DNA of 60,213 bases from an uncultured Helicobacter sp. (lineage in GTDB: Bacteria; Campylobacterota; Campylobacteria; Campylobacterales; Helicobacteraceae). Made by a program: the position numbers and the translations under genes. Shown piece after piece: positions 58,231 through 60,213 of the stretch. The notes beneath the pieces were generated by a model. It had not been told where the DNA came from. It saw only the letters and a list, made by a program, of their open reading frames with translations, and searched no databases. The stretch lies in the NCBI RefSeq assembly GCF_937893305.1, contig NZ_CALBGN010000017.1:1-60213 (forward strand). The letters are read 5' to 3'. Within the stretch, counting starts at the first letter, position 1. The number at the start of each line of letters is the position of its first letter.

Positions 58231-59872
58231 ACTAATTTTTGGAATATTGTTTGGTATGAGTGTCGCAAATGCGGCAGGTTTTGATGTGGGTAATGTAACA
58301 CAAAATGCGTTTAATCCTATTGCTGTAACAATGTTTTTAGTGTTTGTGGCCGGAACGCTTTTGATTACTTATTATTCTAATAAAAAAAGTCAAAGTGCTA
58401 GTGGATTTTATACTGCTGGTGGAAATATCACAGGAATGCAAAATGGGACAGCGATTGCTGGAGATTTTATGAGTGCGGCAAGTTTTCTTGGGATTACAGC
58501 ACTTGTTTTTACAAATGGTTTTGATGGATTGATTTATTCTATTGGATTTCTTGCAGGTTGGCCTATTATTTTGTTTTTGATTGCAGAAAAATTTAGAAAT
58601 CTTGGTAAATTCACCTTTGCTGATATTACTGCATATCGTTTAAACGCAAAGCCAATCCGCGTAATTTCAGCAATTTCAGCATTGAGTGTGATCGTGTTTT
58701 ATCTCATTGCGCAAATGGTAGGTGCTGGACAGCTTATTCAACTTTTATTTGGACTTCCTTACACGGTTGCTGTTGTGTTTGTTGGAATCTTAATGATTTG
58801 CTATGTTGTCTTTGGCGGAATGCACGCAACAACTTGGGTGCAAATTATTAAGGCGATTTTATTGCTTGGTGGAGCAACTTTTATGGCAATTATGATTTTG
58901 TATTTGACAAAGTTTGATTTAACTTATTACTTTGCACAAGCAGTGCAAAATCATCCAAAAGGTGAAGCGATAATGTTACCGGGCGGGTTTTTACCAGATA
59001 CAATTTCTGCATTATCTTTAGGGCTTGCACTAATGTTTGGAACAGCGGGATTGCCACATATTTTAATGCGTTTCTTTACCGTAAAAGATGCTAAAGAAGC
59101 TAGAAAATCTGTTTTTTATGCGACAGGTTTGATTGGATATTTTTATATTTTAACTTTTATTATTGGATTTGGAGCGATTGCTTTATTGCTTGGCAATCCA
59201 CAATTTACAAACACTGATGGAAGCTTTAATGGAATCTCAAATATGGTGGCAATTACATTAGCGCAAGCCATTGGTGGGGATTATTTCTTGGGATTTATTT
59301 CTGCAGTTGCATTTGCTACGATTTTAGCAGTTGTTGCAGGGCTTGCAATTTCTGGGGCTGGAGCAATTTCTCACGATTTGTTTGTAAATGTTTGCAAAGA
59401 TGGACAATGTGATCCAAAACTTGAGATGAAAGTTACAAAAATCGCAACAATAGGAATTGGAATCTTTGCAATTATTTTGGGTATTATTTTTGAGAATCAA
59501 AATGTAGCATTTACTGTAGGGCTTGCCTTTGCGATTGCAGCGAGTGTGAATTTTCCAATTTTGCTTTTAAGTATTTATTGGAGAGGATTGACAACAAAAG
59601 GTGCATTTTGGGGTGGATTAATTGGACTTATAACGGTTGTTACAATGGTTCTTCTAAGTCCTAGTATTTGGGTAAAAAGCTTTGGTTTTACAGAAGCAAT
59701 TTTCCCTTATGATCATCCAGCACTCTTTTCAATGCCATTAACTTTTGTGTTAATTTATTTGATATCAAAACTAGATCATAGCGAACGCGCAAAAATAGAT
59801 AGAGCAGGATTTGATGCACAAGATTTCCGCGCACAAAGTGGTGTTGGAATTAGCGAAGCAGTAGCGCATTAG
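58214..59872 (+). CDS. actP: Acetate permease ActP (sodium:solute symporter family)
   Basis: A 552-residue SSS-family transporter with a signal-like first segment (MVKNIKLIFGILFGMSVANA), then FYTAGGNITGMQNGTAIAGDFMSAASFLGI near residue 65-95 (family substrate-site region), GTAGLPHILMRFFTVKDAKEAR near 275-296 and about thirteen hydrophobic helices. Actual substrates of ActP include acetate and other short monocarboxylates. It ends before a strong hairpin terminator. Confidence 0.93.
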   Translation: MVKNIKLIFGILFGMSVANAAGFDVGNVTQNAFNPIAVTMFLVFVAGTLLITYYSNKKSQSASGFYTAGGNITGMQNGTAIAGDFMSAASFLGITALVFTNGFDGLIYSIGFLAGWPIILFLIAEKFRNLGKFTFADITAYRLNAKPIRVISAISALSVIVFYLIAQMVGAGQLIQLLFGLPYTVAVVFVGILMICYVVFGGMHATTWVQIIKAILLLGGATFMAIMILYLTKFDLTYYFAQAVQNHPKGEAIMLPGGFLPDTISALSLGLALMFGTAGLPHILMRFFTVKDAKEARKSVFYATGLIGYFYILTFIIGFGAIALLLGNPQFTNTDGSFNGISNMVAITLAQAIGGDYFLGFISAVAFATILAVVAGLAISGAGAISHDLFVNVCKDGQCDPKLEMKVTKIATIGIGIFAIILGIIFENQNVAFTVGLAFAIAASVNFPILLLSIYWRGLTTKGAFWGGLIGLITVVTMVLLSPSIWVKSFGFTEAIFPYDHPALFSMPLTFVLIYLISKLDHSERAKIDRAGFDAQDFRAQSGVGISEAVAH

Positions 59873-59890
59873 ATGCTTTAATGGACTTCT

Positions 59891-59921
59891 AAAGATGGAA
59901 TCTAAAATGGATTCCATCTTT
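59891..59921 (+). terminator. Terminator of actP
   Basis: Perfect 12-base arms AAAGATGGAATC (59891-59902) and GATTCCATCTTT (59910-59921) with a seven-base loop, followed by CTCTTTTT. Arms are an inverted GGAATC pair. The following 59922-60135 holds no gene I can support. Confidence 0.8.
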
Positions 59922-60135
59922 CTCTTTTTATGCTAAAGATAAAGTTCAAGTTGATTGATAATTTTAAATTTACTAAATTTGAACTAAGAGGCAGGGTTTA
60001 AAATTTTTATTTCTTACCTTTTTGGGCTGTCTTATTTGTAAAATAAAATTCTAAAAAATTTTGAGAAAGTTGGAATCTAAAAGTGTTTGGTTGGGCTTTA
60101 TAAAAAGTAAGAACGATAAGTAATTTAAGCCTTGG

Positions 60136-60212
60136 TGGTACGCCCAAGAGGATTCGAACCTCTGACCTACGGCTTAGAAGGCCGTTGCTCTATCCAGCTG
60201 AGCTATGAGCGC
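60136..60212 (-). tRNA. tRNA-Arg (TCT), CCA encoded
   Basis: Read on the minus strand: acceptor GCGCTCA pairs with TGGGCGT (with one G-T wobble at each of two positions), D arm TAGCTCAGCTGGATAGAGC, anticodon loop TTCTAAG with anticodon TCT, T arm AGAGGTTCGAATCCTCT, discriminator A and encoded CCA. 77 nt, complete, its 5' base one position from the window end. Confidence 0.96.
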
Positions 60213-60213
60213 A

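Noticed and set aside
59922..60135. Small gene or RNA in the gap before tRNA-Arg
   Set aside because: Only imperfect A/T-rich inverted repeats are seen, with no start, ribosome site or promoter of quality.
1..60213. Prophage, insertion sequence, integrase, restriction system or toxin-antitoxin
   Set aside because: No transposase, integrase, phage structural, methylase or toxin-type gene was found on either strand; the XRE protein at 44178 has no adjacent toxin frame.

Overview
The window reads as chromosome of a Campylobacterota bacterium, most likely an enterohepatic Helicobacter. The DNA is AT-rich and genes are tightly packed. Several gene orders match what I recall of H. pylori: M23 peptidase-minC-lpxC, aspS-adk-(one gene)-ppa, nucT-chePep-gmk, comEC next to a UbiA-type prenyltransferase, and thrB-ylxR-infB-rbfA-rimP. 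A polysulfide reductase operon, a TRAP transporter, a YedE selenium-type locus and a MetA/MetY pair fit a non-gastric species. I cannot name the species.

Layout. 0-1 kb: the tail of a DprA-like gene with a heptad-repeat N-terminus, cut by the window edge. 1.2-7.2 kb: envelope and division genes (M23 peptidase, minC, lpxC, a short tsaB), a CDF metal exporter and an AAA ATPase. 7.4-11.5 kb: an NSS transporter, a YqaA protein, a decayed phoX, a CPDC thioredoxin and yebC. 11.6-13.8 kb: tRNA-Asn and an LtaS-like phosphoglycerol/phosphoethanolamine transferase split by a 12-G tract. 13.8-16.5 kb: DUF3343, cysteine desulfurase, TusA-like and YedE, a sulfur/selenium handling cluster. 16.7-20.1 kb: aspS, adk, a membrane PH-like gene and ppa. 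20.2-24.4 kb: TRAP transporter, ccdA and pseH. 24.6-28.5 kb: psrABC. 28.5-31.4 kb: nucT, chePep and gmk. 31.4-37.8 kb: carB, a short YrdC-like gene, a membrane protein, and metY-metA on the other strand. 37.9-41.4 kb: flaA with a sigma-28 promoter and a structured leader, then flgF-like and flgG behind a sigma-54 promoter. 41.5-44.5 kb: an autotransporter divergent from an XRE regulator across a perfect palindrome. 44.5-48.1 kb: clpB with a candidate HspR site, and a universal stress protein. 48.1-57.7 kb: comEC, DUF502, prenyltransferase, two conserved unknowns, thrB, ylxR, infB, rbfA, rimP and ribD. 57.9-59.9 kb: DUF485-actP. The window ends with tRNA-Arg.

The most interesting signals are these. 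(1) The short word TGGAATC is strongly over-represented on both strands, in all reading frames and as inverted pairs in terminator-like hairpins; this is the signature of DNA uptake sequences, and the window also carries comEC, nucT and a DprA-like gene. (2) A poly-G switch sits inside a surface-modification enzyme. (3) The autotransporter/XRE pair looks self-contained with its own operator. (4) The flaA leader has a textbook CsrA-type GGA hairpin. No prophage, insertion sequence, CRISPR array or restriction system was seen.
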